From Candidatus Omnitrophota bacterium (lineage in GTDB: Bacteria > Omnitrophota > Gorgyraeia > Duberdicusellales > 4484-171): 17,483 nucleotides of DNA. The stretch covers positions 1 through 17,483 of the forward strand of contig WJKZ01000174.1 in the NCBI GenBank assembly GCA_014728785.1, written 5' to 3'. Within the stretch, counting starts at the first letter, position 1. Each line of letters begins with the position of its first letter. Positions 5,089 to 12,205 of the stretch are shown here, piece after piece. The notes beneath the pieces were generated by a model. That model did not search any database. It had not been told where the DNA came from and saw only the letters and a list, made by a program, of their open reading frames with translations. Position numbers and translations under genes: made by a program.

Positions 5089-5457
5089 ATGATGAACGAT
5101 GACGATGTAAGGGCTTTGGTTCAGGGCTCTCTTATAGAGATGGCTCCCGAATTGCAGTATGACGGGCAGTTTAAGCTGGCGGCATCATTAATAGCCACGA
5201 TTCCCCCGGATTTTTTCATGGCACAGGCGGACTCGATAGCCGAGCTACAGGAAGAGGCGGATGAAGAAGACGCCGTGAAACTCCAAGACCTTATAGATGT
5301 TTACAAGGCCGCCATCCCCCTTAGCATGAAGTATCGCAAAGTAATGAGACATGCCGAAGTGGGGCTCAGGAAGGCAAAAAAAGAAGAGGAGGTAAAAACC
5401 CCGGAAAAGAAGGAGCCCGGGCCGCCCGAAGAGGCCCCGGATAAAAAGCCCGAGTAA
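5089..5457 (+). CDS. Unknown acidic helical protein
   Basis: The product has 122 residues. ATG 5089 (a second ATG follows directly) is preceded by TTGGAGGCGG. Residues 1-95 read as an alpha-helical domain (DDDVRALVQGSLIEMAPELQ and IAELQEEADEEDAVKLQDLI). The last 27 residues are a Lys/Glu/Pro tail (KEEEVKTPEKKEPGPPEEAP), probably disordered. No family is recognised. It follows the weaker boxA-like site and begins the segment leading to the XRE regulator and primase, so it may belong to the replication operon. Confidence 0.75.
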   Translation: MMNDDDVRALVQGSLIEMAPELQYDGQFKLAASLIATIPPDFFMAQADSIAELQEEADEEDAVKLQDLIDVYKAAIPLSMKYRKVMRHAEVGLRKAKKEEEVKTPEKKEPGPPEEAPDKKPE

Positions 5458-5470
5458 CTAAGGGAAAACC

Positions 5471-5689
5471 ATGAAGCATATAATTGACGGCAAGGTGCTG
5501 CGCGAAGCAATCAGGCTAAAAGGCTACACGATGGCCGAGTTTGCCAAGGCCATCAAAATTAACAGGCGTACCCTGTATTTTTATGTTGAGGGCGAGCGTA
5601 CTCCGAGTTTGCGCCGCCTTGTCGTCATTTCTAAGTTGCTTAATGTGGAAATTAATGAAATATTGGTTTCCGGAAAAGCGGAGAGTTAG
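5471..5689 (+). CDS. XRE-family helix-turn-helix regulator
   Basis: The product has 72 residues and is only a DNA-binding domain. The pattern LREAIRLKGYTMAEFAKAIKINRRTLYFYVEGERTPSLRRLVVISKLLNVEINEIL is the five-helix Cro/cI-type fold: TMAEFAKAI is helix 2, INRRTLYFYV the recognition helix, and GERTPSLRRLVVISKLLNV the closing helices. There is no dimerisation or cleavage domain. The SD (AAGGGAAAA) is weak. It lies between a small unknown gene and the primase, so it is co-transcribed with replication genes. A Cro-like role at the dyad near 1260-1275 is possible but inferred. Confidence 0.88.
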   Translation: MKHIIDGKVLREAIRLKGYTMAEFAKAIKINRRTLYFYVEGERTPSLRRLVVISKLLNVEINEILVSGKAES

Positions 5690-5719
5690 TCTCTTCGCTT
5701 CTGTTATAGAGGGCTGGCT

Positions 5720-8626
5720 TTGACTTTGACAAACAACATACTTTCTATCCCCGTTAAGAAAGTTGTCGAGGCGCTTGGGCTTGAAACTACCGAGCGCGGC
5801 GGTAAGCTCTGGATTAGATGTCCATTTACCCATCATGAACATGACGACACCAATCCCGCCTGCGAGGTCGGCGGTAAGAAAAACCTCGTCAAGTGTTTTA
5901 AATGTAATATAGCTAAGGACAATCTCGGCCTCGTGATGCAGGTGAAGGATTTAGAGGCTAAGGACGCCGCCAACTGGCTACGCTCCGAATTCGGGATGGG
6001 AGGGCCCGAAGACAAAAACATTAAGCCTATCAACCCTATAAATATGCTTGCTAATCTGCGCGGTTGGAGCGTACACGCCTTTGATTTGCTCGACTGTAAA
6101 AATGAAAAAGATTATGTAAGTATCCCTATGCGCGATGACTCCGGGGAAGTTGTCGGGGTTAAGAGACGCAAAGGAAACAACAAGGCATTTAAATGGTATG
6201 GTAAGCCGGTAAAAAGCTACACTCCACGCAACAACAAACATGGCCTGTTTTACCCCAAGGAAGGCATTACCGAAGAAGACCCCCTCCTGATTGTCGAGGG
6301 AGAGGCGGACGTATTGGCGGCCCTGTCAACCGGTTACCATAATGTGATAGGTACGGCGGGAACCAACCCCGGGAGCATAGGCGAGGCTTCACTCCAAGCG
6401 ATGGTTTCTTCTCGTAAGGTGGTTTTGTTCCCCGACCCGGATGCGGCCGGAAGAAAATGGCTCGGCGATATATCGGAAATGCTTCTTAATACCCAATGCG
6501 AGGTCTATTATGTCCCCGCCGGGAAAACCGACCTTGACAACAAACTGCGCTACCAGAAGGATAAGCGCAAGGCCATGACGGAGCTTCTCGAAACAAAAAA
6601 GAAATATATCCCAAAAGACCCGAGTAAAAAATATAACCTGCCCGAAATATATATTAACGACCACATAGTAGATTCGCTCGTAAGACAATCCCTTGATGCC
6701 CTCGTGAAAAAGAATGACCCCCCAAGCATCTTTGTAAGAGGTAATACCCTCGTTAGGGTTTTGCGCGATGATAATGACAATATAACAATAGAGCCTTGGG
6801 TAAAATCCAACCTGAGATTTAGGATATCCGAGTGCGCCAGATATGTATGGCTTGCAAGTAATGGCGATGAATATTTCAAAAAACCCCCGGATGATGTGGT
6901 GGAAGCAGTTTTAACTCTGGGAAACTGGCCCTTTCCACCATTACAGGGGGTTACGGGCGCTCCGATTTTGCGCGATGATGGCTCTATCTGCACCGAGCCG
7001 GGTTATGATGAACATACTGCAATATACTACTCCCCTTCCGATGACTTTAGCATGCCGGAAATTCCCGAAATCCCTTCACAGGAAGAGCTCTTAAACGCAA
7101 AAGCCCTTCTTCTTGACGTTATCGCCGACTTCCCGTTTTCTGACGAGGCTGGCCCGGCCAATATTATGGCGTTCCTCTTTACGATGTTAATGAGGAATGT
7201 TATAGATGGGTATGTTCCTCTTTGTCTTGTTGACGCCCCGACCCAAGGCACCGGCAAGGGTAAGCTTGTAAAAAATCTAAGCATTATAGCGCTCGGAGAT
7301 GAACTTTCGAGCCAGTCCGCACCACACGGCAGGTATGCAGAAGAAGAATGGCGAAAACTCCTACTTTCTATCCTACATCAAGGCAGCCCCGCCGTTTTGT
7401 TCGACAATATTTCCGAGAAGGAAGTCCTCGATAGCGCTCCGTTGGCCGCCATTATAACCTCTGGTAACTATGCCGGAAGAATTTTAGGCCAAACCAACAA
7501 CCCGACCTACAAGGTTAGTATTTCATGGGTAGCCACAGGAAACAACATTAAGGTTACCGGAGACATGCCTCGAAGGTGTTATACGGTACGTCTTGACAGT
7601 AATTTAGAGAGGCCTTGGGAGAGAAGTCCTGATACATTTAAACATCCTAACCTTGAAAGATATGTTAGGGAAAACAGAATAAAATTATTACGAGCGGCCT
7701 TTATTATTATTCGTTCATGGTATGCTGCTGGTAAACCTCCACCTAAAGACATTCCCGTAGTTGGTAGTTTTATAGAATGGAGTGAAATTATAGGTGGGGT
7801 TTTGCAACATGCCGGAATAGAAGGTTTTTTGAGTAACCAAGAAAAACTTAGAGACCAACAGGATGACGAGGGGTTGCAATGGCAGGCTTTCTTTAATGTA
7901 TGGTATCAAACATGGGGAAGCTCGGGAGTATCTACTGCCGAAATTTGTTCTCAGATAATGACCGATGGCACGGATATATCGGAGGTCGTTCCCGATGTTT
8001 TGCTCTATTCCAAGGAAAAAGGAGAGGCGAGCTTAAAACGCTCCCTGGGACGCCGATTATCAAGTATGAGCGGTAAGATTTACAACAACCTAAAAATACA
8101 CTATTCCACGGATGGCCATCTTAAAAAGAAACGATGGTGCCTCGTAGAGGCTAATGAGGACTCTGCGGTATTTGCGGTATTATCAGAATCTAAAGCGGTA
8201 TTATCAAATCAGAAAACCCCGCCAACCGATAGTACTAAAAATCCTTTATCCCCCCCAGATATAGTAGATGTTGACTCATTGCGGTATTTGCGGTATTATG
8301 GTTGCATAGCCATACGTGGAAACAAAAGTTTATTCGATGATGAGAGTAAGAAAATATTTTTCCCTGATGCTGCGGGAAATAATACCGCAAATAGTCTTAA
8401 TACCGCAAAAACCCCGCAAAAACCCGAGTTAGAAAAAAATAATTCGCTTACACCTAACACATCTAATACCGCAAACACCGCAAACACCGCAAAGGGTAAA
8501 TCCGGGGAGCAAGAGGAAGAGGAGTTTCCCGAAATTAAATTAGGGCCTGCACTTGACACATCTAATACCGCAAATACCGCAGGAAAATCAGAAGAAAAGG
8601 AGGAAAAGGACAAAAAACAAAAATGA
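5720..8626 (+). CDS. Primase-helicase: CHC2-like zinc finger, Toprim and P-loop ATPase
   Basis: The product has 968 residues. The TTG start is 6 bases after GAGGG; a TTG at 5726 is an alternative. Residues 34-62 form a DnaG-type zinc finger (CPFTHHEHD, then CFKC). Residues about 190-245 are Toprim, with LIVEGEADVLAAL carrying the Glu and FPDPDAAG the Asp pair. From about residue 460 a P-loop ATPase begins, with Walker A APTQGTGKGKL (about 505-515), Walker B-like AVLFDNI (about 560) and RRCYTVRLD (about 618) as sensor/arginine finger. GKG replaces the usual GK[ST]. It would prime and probably unwind phage DNA. The C terminus from about 810 is low-complexity (NTANTANTA) and its DNA carries an iteron-like array. 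The DNA around 7590-7900 is visibly more AT-rich than its flanks. Confidence 0.9.
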   Translation: MTLTNNILSIPVKKVVEALGLETTERGGKLWIRCPFTHHEHDDTNPACEVGGKKNLVKCFKCNIAKDNLGLVMQVKDLEAKDAANWLRSEFGMGGPEDKNIKPINPINMLANLRGWSVHAFDLLDCKNEKDYVSIPMRDDSGEVVGVKRRKGNNKAFKWYGKPVKSYTPRNNKHGLFYPKEGITEEDPLLIVEGEADVLAALSTGYHNVIGTAGTNPGSIGEASLQAMVSSRKVVLFPDPDAAGRKWLGDISEMLLNTQCEVYYVPAGKTDLDNKLRYQKDKRKAMTELLETKKKYIPKDPSKKYNLPEIYINDHIVDSLVRQSLDALVKKNDPPSIFVRGNTLVRVLRDDNDNITIEPWVKSNLRFRISECARYVWLASNGDEYFKKPPDDVVEAVLTLGNWPFPPLQGVTGAPILRDDGSICTEPGYDEHTAIYYSPSDDFSMPEIPEIPSQEELLNAKALLLDVIADFPFSDEAGPANIMAFLFTMLMRNVIDGYVPLCLVDAPTQGTGKGKLVKNLSIIALGDELSSQSAPHGRYAEEEWRKLLLSILHQGSPAVLFDNISEKEVLDSAPLAAIITSGNYAGRILGQTNNPTYKVSISWVATGNNIKVTGDMPRRCYTVRLDSNLERPWERSPDTFKHPNLERYVRENRIKLLRAAFIIIRSWYAAGKPPPKDIPVVGSFIEWSEIIGGVLQHAGIEGFLSNQEKLRDQQDDEGLQWQAFFNVWYQTWGSSGVSTAEICSQIMTDGTDISEVVPDVLLYSKEKGEASLKRSLGRRLSSMSGKIYNNLKIHYSTDGHLKKKRWCLVEANEDSAVFAVLSESKAVLSNQKTPPTDSTKNPLSPPDIVDVDSLRYLRYYGCIAIRGNKSLFDDESKKIFFPDAAGNNTANSLNTAKTPQKPELEKNNSLTPNTSNTANTANTAKGKSGEQEEEEFPEIKLGPALDTSNTANTAGKSEEKEEKDKKQK
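8164..8581. repeat. Iteron-like 9-bp repeats in both orientations
   Basis: TGCGGTATT occurs at 8164, 8173, 8280 and 8289, with a one-base variant at 8194. The inverse AATACCGCA occurs at 8381, 8399, 8465, 8564 and 8573, with AACACCGCA at 8474 and 8483 and a variant at 8410. All direct copies lie left of 8300 and all inverse copies right of 8380. The direct copies are read as AVFAVL at 8164 but as LRYLRY at 8280, so they lie in two reading frames and protein-level selection does not explain them. The pattern fits a replication origin inside the replication gene, as in lambda O. Confidence 0.7.
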
Positions 8627-8686
8627 TATTAAATAAAATTATTTACCAGTATAGTAGAATCAGGTTGAAAATAATCTTTTATTTTT
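8616..8686. other. Very AT-rich segment after the iteron array
   Basis: The end of the primase gene and the 71 bases before the next SD are almost all A and T, with only scattered G and C. This is a natural candidate for a DNA-unwinding element next to the 9-bp repeats. A second AT-rich patch lies between the two repeat orientations (about 8318-8362). A TATAGT at 8650 could be a -10 box, but no good -35 is spaced from it. Confidence 0.4.
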
Positions 8687-8697
8687 GGAGGCGAAGA

Positions 8698-9003
8698 ATG
8701 GACATAAATGAGTTTATCGAGAAGTTTCTGGGGCCAGAAGGAGAAGCTAACATTAAAAAGTTAAGGGAACACATAAACGCGACTCGCAGGATAACGGAAA
8801 AAAGCCTGATAGCATTAGATGCTCTTACCGAGCTCACTACAGCGGTTGAAAATGCCAGAGCAAGAATGGCTGATGGTTATGAAAAAACCAAAAGCCTTTT
8901 ATCGCCAGAGACATTAAAAAAGCTTGTGGGCTTGTACCAGACGGTAAAAAAATGGGGGATATTCAATATACTCGAAAACCTGACAAAACAGGAAGGTAAA
9001 TAA
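8698..9003 (+). CDS. Small helical protein, unknown function
   Basis: The product has 101 residues. ATG 8698 follows TTGGAGGCG; an in-frame ATG at 8623 would add an unlikely 25-residue stretch encoded by the AT-rich segment. It appears all-helical, with long amphipathic helices at about 15-60 (ANIKKLREHINATRRITEKS) and 70-95, and no Cys. It directly follows the putative origin. The TAA stop overlaps the ATG of the next gene (TAATG), implying translational coupling. No family recognised. Confidence 0.7.
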   Translation: MDINEFIEKFLGPEGEANIKKLREHINATRRITEKSLIALDALTELTTAVENARARMADGYEKTKSLLSPETLKKLVGLYQTVKKWGIFNILENLTKQEGK

Positions 9004-9266
9004 TGACCCAAGGTGAAGACAGACGCCGTGGCAGGGCGCGAAGCAAAGAACACTTTAAGAGAAAGGATGTTGAGATGGCCCCGGACAAAGAGAGGCTATG
9101 CCCAATAGCCAACCTTATAAACATTACAAGTTGTGTTCAGAATGAGACATGTTGGTTTTGGATACCGGAGAAAAAGCGCTGCCGGTTGTCCACACTGGTT
9201 TATAATCTGGTAGGTTTTTTAGCAAGGAGAGGAAAACGTGCAACCAAGAAAAATGACGGAAAGTAA
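9003..9266 (+). CDS. Small Cys-rich protein (CP...C...CxxW...C type)
   Basis: The product has 87 residues from the coupled ATG at 9003. An ATG at 9075, after AAAGGA, would give a 63-residue form starting just before the conserved part and may be the true start. The core is CPIANLINITSC, then CWFWIPEKKRCRLS, four Cys spaced C-x10-C-x5-C-x9-C with Trp residues after the third. From memory, short phage proteins of this kind with a CP/CxxW pattern are common and are thought to bind metal; none that I know of has an assigned role. The C terminus is basic. It overlaps the next gene by 29 bases. Confidence 0.65.
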   Translation: MTQGEDRRRGRARSKEHFKRKDVEMAPDKERLCPIANLINITSCVQNETCWFWIPEKKRCRLSTLVYNLVGFLARRGKRATKKNDGK

Positions 9267-9570
9267 TGTTCCCCCGGGAGGATTATTAGTAGGAGCTGAA
9301 AATATAGAGTGTCCGATATGCGGGAATTCTGATTTGGTGATAGGGATAAAAGGCTTCTTTTACGGTCTCCCGGTCAAAAACAGTTCCGCCGTGGATGTAA
9401 GCAATCCCGTAAACCCCGTTCCGGTATTTATATGTACGGACAACAACTGTAAAAACTTCTTCGACTTGGAAGACTGGCTTATACATAAAGGACTGGCCCG
9501 GAAACCAAAAGAAGAGCATAACCTTAAACCGGAGGAAGAGGAAGAGGGAAATGACCAAAATAATCTTTAG
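9238..9570 (+). CDS. Zinc-ribbon-like protein, unknown function
   Basis: The product has 110 residues with a GTG start, supported by AAGGAGAGG about 6 bases upstream. An in-frame ATG at 9253 lacks as good an SD. Two Cys pairs, IECPICGNSDL (about 25-28) and ICTDNNC (about 66-71), fit a zinc ribbon with a long hydrophobic loop (FFYGLPVKNSS). The tail is Lys/Glu-rich and ends in an acidic run. It overlaps both neighbours, so the three genes are probably translated together. Role unknown. Confidence 0.65.
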   Translation: MQPRKMTESNVPPGGLLVGAENIECPICGNSDLVIGIKGFFYGLPVKNSSAVDVSNPVNPVPVFICTDNNCKNFFDLEDWLIHKGLARKPKEEHNLKPEEEEEGNDQNNL

Positions 9571-10477
9571 GAAGAGGCATTCGCCGTTTATTAAGAAGTT
9601 CGACTCGACCCCGGAAGGAGTTGTATGCCCCCATTTTTATATTCTTGCGCATGCCAACGGGTGTCTTTATGACTGCGCTTACTGCTATCTTAAACATACC
9701 ATGCGCAACACCCTGATTGAGGGTACCAATAAACCGGCACCTAATGTTTTTACCAATACCGATGATATAAAAAAGGAGTTAGCGACTTGGGGAGAGAAGA
9801 CAGAACCGTCCATACTTAACGCCGGGGAGCTTGCGGACAGCTTCATGGATGTTAAATATCTACAGGTGCTTTTTGAGTCGTTTGCCTACGACAAGAATGT
9901 CAAGAAGCACACATTATTGTTTGTCACCAAGGGCGGCAAAAATGTCGTAGATGCCTTAAGGCAATACCCGGCGCTCGACAACGTTATAGTCTCATTTAGC
10001 GTATCTACAAACGCCGGGATGTATGAAATGGGAGCTCCGGACGTGACAGAACGCCTTGTGGCTGCAAAAATGTTGTCCGAGTTTGGATGGCGAATAAGGC
10101 TCCGCATAGACCCTCTTGTCCCGGAAGAGCTTGCGGGGAGAAAGGTCGATTCTCAGGATGAGATAATAAAATGTGTCAACGCGAAGCCAGAGCGCATTAC
10201 TCTGGGCTCTCTTCGTTTTAGTTATAATTGGCGCTACCATAAATGGCTCAGGAAGGCCACAAGCGAGAGCGATTATTGTGGATATAACAATAAAGCCTAC
10301 AAAATGAGGCTTCCTTTGGCGGCAAGGAAGACAATGTATGAGAGCGTCTTAGCAGCCTTGAGGACATACGGCTACGAGGGATGGGTGGGTTTTTGCAAGG
10401 AAACTCTCGACATATACAAACACTTCAACCTCGACCCCAAAGAGCCCGTATGTAACTGTTCATTACACGGAGATTGA
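9551..10477 (+). CDS. Radical SAM protein related to spore photoproduct lyase
   Basis: The product has 308 residues, with GAGGG upstream and a 20-base overlap with the preceding gene. GCLYDCAYCYL supplies the radical SAM cluster motif C-x3-C-x2-C (Cys38, 42, 45). CxxxCxxC, the later LLFVTKGGKNV, VSFSVSTN and TERLVAAKMLSEFGWRIRLRIDPLVP blocks follow the order seen in SplB, which repairs spore photoproduct by thymine C-H abstraction. In my by-eye alignment, the SplB hydrogen-donor Cys (CTSD region) corresponds to Glu in NAGELADS, so the reaction may differ. A C-terminal CNCS could bind metal. Likely roles are DNA photodamage repair or another radical reaction on DNA or nucleotides. Family is well supported; activity is not. 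Confidence 0.8.
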   Translation: MTKIIFRKRHSPFIKKFDSTPEGVVCPHFYILAHANGCLYDCAYCYLKHTMRNTLIEGTNKPAPNVFTNTDDIKKELATWGEKTEPSILNAGELADSFMDVKYLQVLFESFAYDKNVKKHTLLFVTKGGKNVVDALRQYPALDNVIVSFSVSTNAGMYEMGAPDVTERLVAAKMLSEFGWRIRLRIDPLVPEELAGRKVDSQDEIIKCVNAKPERITLGSLRFSYNWRYHKWLRKATSESDYCGYNNKAYKMRLPLAARKTMYESVLAALRTYGYEGWVGFCKETLDIYKHFNLDPKEPVCNCSLHGD

Positions 10478-10478
10478 A

Positions 10479-11060
10479 ATGTTAAACAAAACCTATTTTA
10501 AGGTCGCCGCCATATGCGGGGACAAGGGCCTGTCAAGATACAAAACAGACAGGATGATATTAAGCACTTCCGGCGCGGCGGCGGCCAGCAACGGGAAGGT
10601 GGCCGTAGTACTTAACCCGGGACAGCTAAACGGCCAGATGATTTTAATCCACAAGGTAGATGCATTGATGGTAAACGCCCTCGACAAGCCCCATATTGAG
10701 TTTAATGAAGAGCCTAAACTGTATGAGGATGGAGGCTTTTTGGTTGCCCAAGAAAATGATGGGTGCCAGCTTTTGATACCATATAAAAAGCTTCGAGAAA
10801 AAGATATGCCCGACATCGCAGAAATCACGGAGAAGAATCAAAACCCGAAGCTCAAAGAGGGGTGCAAGAGTACAACCGTAAAAATAGACCTGCTTATGGA
10901 TGTGCTCCGAACGATAAAAGAGATGTCATCATCAGAAACGGTCGATATACACCTCGCAAATAGTATTGAAAAGGTGGACTATAGCTCTTCACTCCGGATT
11001 GAGGGGGAGACCCATGCAGGCCCGGTTGTCGGCACGATAATGCCGCTCTGGAAGTATTAA
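10479..11060 (+). CDS. Possible sliding-clamp-like protein
   Basis: The product has 193 residues and starts 1 base after the radical SAM stop, so the two are coupled. The pattern is mostly beta: KVAVVLNPGQLNGQMILIHKVDALMV, then IEFNEEPKLYEDGGFLVAQE. A late helix (KIDLLMDVLRTIKEMSS) is followed by a strand pair ending VVGTIMPLWKY. A helix followed by strands ending in a GxIMPL-type motif resembles the last domain of beta-clamp proteins (yvlMPM) as seen in short phage clamp-like proteins. The length is half that of DnaN. This is a tentative fold reading; the gene context (replication proteins) is compatible. Confidence 0.6.
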   Translation: MLNKTYFKVAAICGDKGLSRYKTDRMILSTSGAAAASNGKVAVVLNPGQLNGQMILIHKVDALMVNALDKPHIEFNEEPKLYEDGGFLVAQENDGCQLLIPYKKLREKDMPDIAEITEKNQNPKLKEGCKSTTVKIDLLMDVLRTIKEMSSSETVDIHLANSIEKVDYSSSLRIEGETHAGPVVGTIMPLWKY

Positions 11061-11074
11061 GAAAAGAGGCAATA

Positions 11075-11467
11075 ATGCTCGATATAATAGGATGGTTTAC
11101 GGCGGGATTGTCGCTTACCGGCAACTGGTTTGTGATAAAAAAACATTGGCTTGGGTTTTTGCTCTGGATTATTGCCAACACTATCTGGGTTATAATCGAC
11201 ATAAACATAGGCATCTACAGCCAAGCAGGTCTCTTCGCGGCATTTAATGTGCTTGCGGTAATAGGCATGGTAACGTGGATTCGATATGCCAACAAAAAGG
11301 GGGTAGAACTCTGCTATTTCGATTCGCCGGGATATTGTCAAGACTGCAAACATGCTCAAGGCGGCAAAGTAAATCCTCTCTGCATCTCCAAAAACTACAT
11401 TCAGGTAAGATACTCGACAAACAAGGTAAAGGTTGTATGTCTCAAAAGGAAGGGGGGTATTTCATGA
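11075..11467 (+). CDS. PnuC-like small membrane protein with Cys-rich tail
   Basis: The product has 130 residues, with AAGAGG before the ATG. Residues about 1-70 hold three membrane helices (GWFTAGLSLTGNWFVI, LGFLLWIIANTIWVIIDI, FAAFNVLAVIGMVTWIRYAN). Their order and Trp/Asn placement (GNWFVIKKHWLGFLLWIIANTIW) match the short PnuC-like proteins often found in phages; full PnuC carries nicotinamide riboside across the membrane and has about seven helices. The remaining 60 residues are a soluble tail with CYFDSPGYCQDC, C and C, a probable metal site not seen in PnuC. Transport is therefore uncertain. The TGA overlaps the ATG of the next gene. Confidence 0.7.
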   Translation: MLDIIGWFTAGLSLTGNWFVIKKHWLGFLLWIIANTIWVIIDINIGIYSQAGLFAAFNVLAVIGMVTWIRYANKKGVELCYFDSPGYCQDCKHAQGGKVNPLCISKNYIQVRYSTNKVKVVCLKRKGGIS

Positions 11468-11883
11468 CTAATTTTTTGAAAGCGCAGAAACGAAAACAGA
11501 CCGAAAGGCTCAGGGCCGAGAACAAGGCCCTTAAGCAGCAGGTGGCCGACCTCAAGGCTAATCTCGAACCGGTAAAAGACACCGACAAGAGAAATAAAAT
11601 CGAGCTCAAAAACAAGATTAAATCATTAGAGAAAAGTCTTAAGCAGGCCACGGAAGAGCTTGGGCGGGCCAACACCAACCTTAAGCTCGCGGACTCGCTC
11701 GTAAATGCCATAAGCCGTGGGGACATGGTTGACACAATGGAAATAGTCGAACGCTACAAAAAATTCAGGGGAATTCTCTCCGTTAAGGTGGGGGCTAATG
11801 GGCATTTTCAAAAAACTGAGAAAGCGAAAGCAAATAAAGCAACGCCTCAAGGAAATAAGAATCGAGATGGAGAGGCTCTATAA
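11464..11883 (+). CDS. Coiled-coil protein, unknown function
   Basis: The product has 139 residues. ATG 11464 overlaps the previous stop (ATGA) and is preceded by AAGGAAGGGGGG. Residues about 5-80 are a continuous heptad-type coiled coil (RLRAENKALKQQVADLKANL, KSLEKSLKQATEELGRANTN). A short helical segment follows (MVDTMEIVERYKKFRG), then a basic, probably disordered tail. The last 86 bases are also read in another frame by the next gene. No family recognised; a scaffold-like or oligomerising role would suit the shape. Confidence 0.75.
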   Translation: MTNFLKAQKRKQTERLRAENKALKQQVADLKANLEPVKDTDKRNKIELKNKIKSLEKSLKQATEELGRANTNLKLADSLVNAISRGDMVDTMEIVERYKKFRGILSVKVGANGHFQKTEKAKANKATPQGNKNRDGEAL

Positions 11884-12088
11884 TGAAGTTGAAAGAAGAG
11901 CTTCCAAGTCAAGGCAAATGCACGTCAAGATACAAGGCCTGCTTATCTCTTCCACCAAAGAGGAAGTAAGGCAAAGCCTTGAAGCATTCTGTAAGGAAGC
12001 CGAGGAAGTGGAAAACCTCTCCGATAAGTACTGGAAGCTCGCAGGTGAACAATTCATGCTCGAAAATGGGGTATTGGTCGGAGGATAA
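11798..12088 (+). CDS. Small basic coiled-coil protein overlapping the previous gene
   Basis: The product has 96 residues. ATG 11798 follows AAGGTGGGG at suitable spacing, which supports this early start despite an 86-base overlap with the previous gene. A later in-frame ATG at 11867 lacks a good SD. The first 25 residues are very basic (KKLRKRKQIKQRLKEIRIEM) and lead into a coiled coil, then an acidic helix (EAFCKEAEEVENLSDKYWKL). Function unknown. Its stop is one base before the next ATG. Confidence 0.6.
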   Translation: MGIFKKLRKRKQIKQRLKEIRIEMERLYNEVERRASKSRQMHVKIQGLLISSTKEEVRQSLEAFCKEAEEVENLSDKYWKLAGEQFMLENGVLVGG

Positions 12089-12089
12089 A

Positions 12090-12203
12090 ATGTTCAATTG
12101 GGAATCTATGTGGCAATGGGGGCTCGACGGCTTTTCATGGACTATACTGATAATGGGTTACTTCGCTATCATGTATGTAATATACAAACTAATCAAGAGG
12201 TAA
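12090..12203 (+). CDS. 37-residue single-pass membrane protein
   Basis: ATG 12090 follows TCGGAGGATAAA, an excellent SD. The product is MFNWESMWQWGLDGFSWT, then a hydrophobic helix (ILIMGYFAIMYVIYKLI) and a Lys/Arg end, which predicts the N terminus outside and the C terminus inside. It is packed between two genes with gaps of 1 and 2 bases. It could be a small membrane effector or holin-like peptide, but one helix is too little to assign a role. Confidence 0.6.
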   Translation: MFNWESMWQWGLDGFSWTILIMGYFAIMYVIYKLIKR

Positions 12204-12205
12204 AA

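Noticed and set aside
8296..8613. Minus-strand frame opposite the iteron array
   Set aside because: Repetitive (VFAVFAVLD) translation of the 9-bp repeats, no SD, opposite a well-supported gene.
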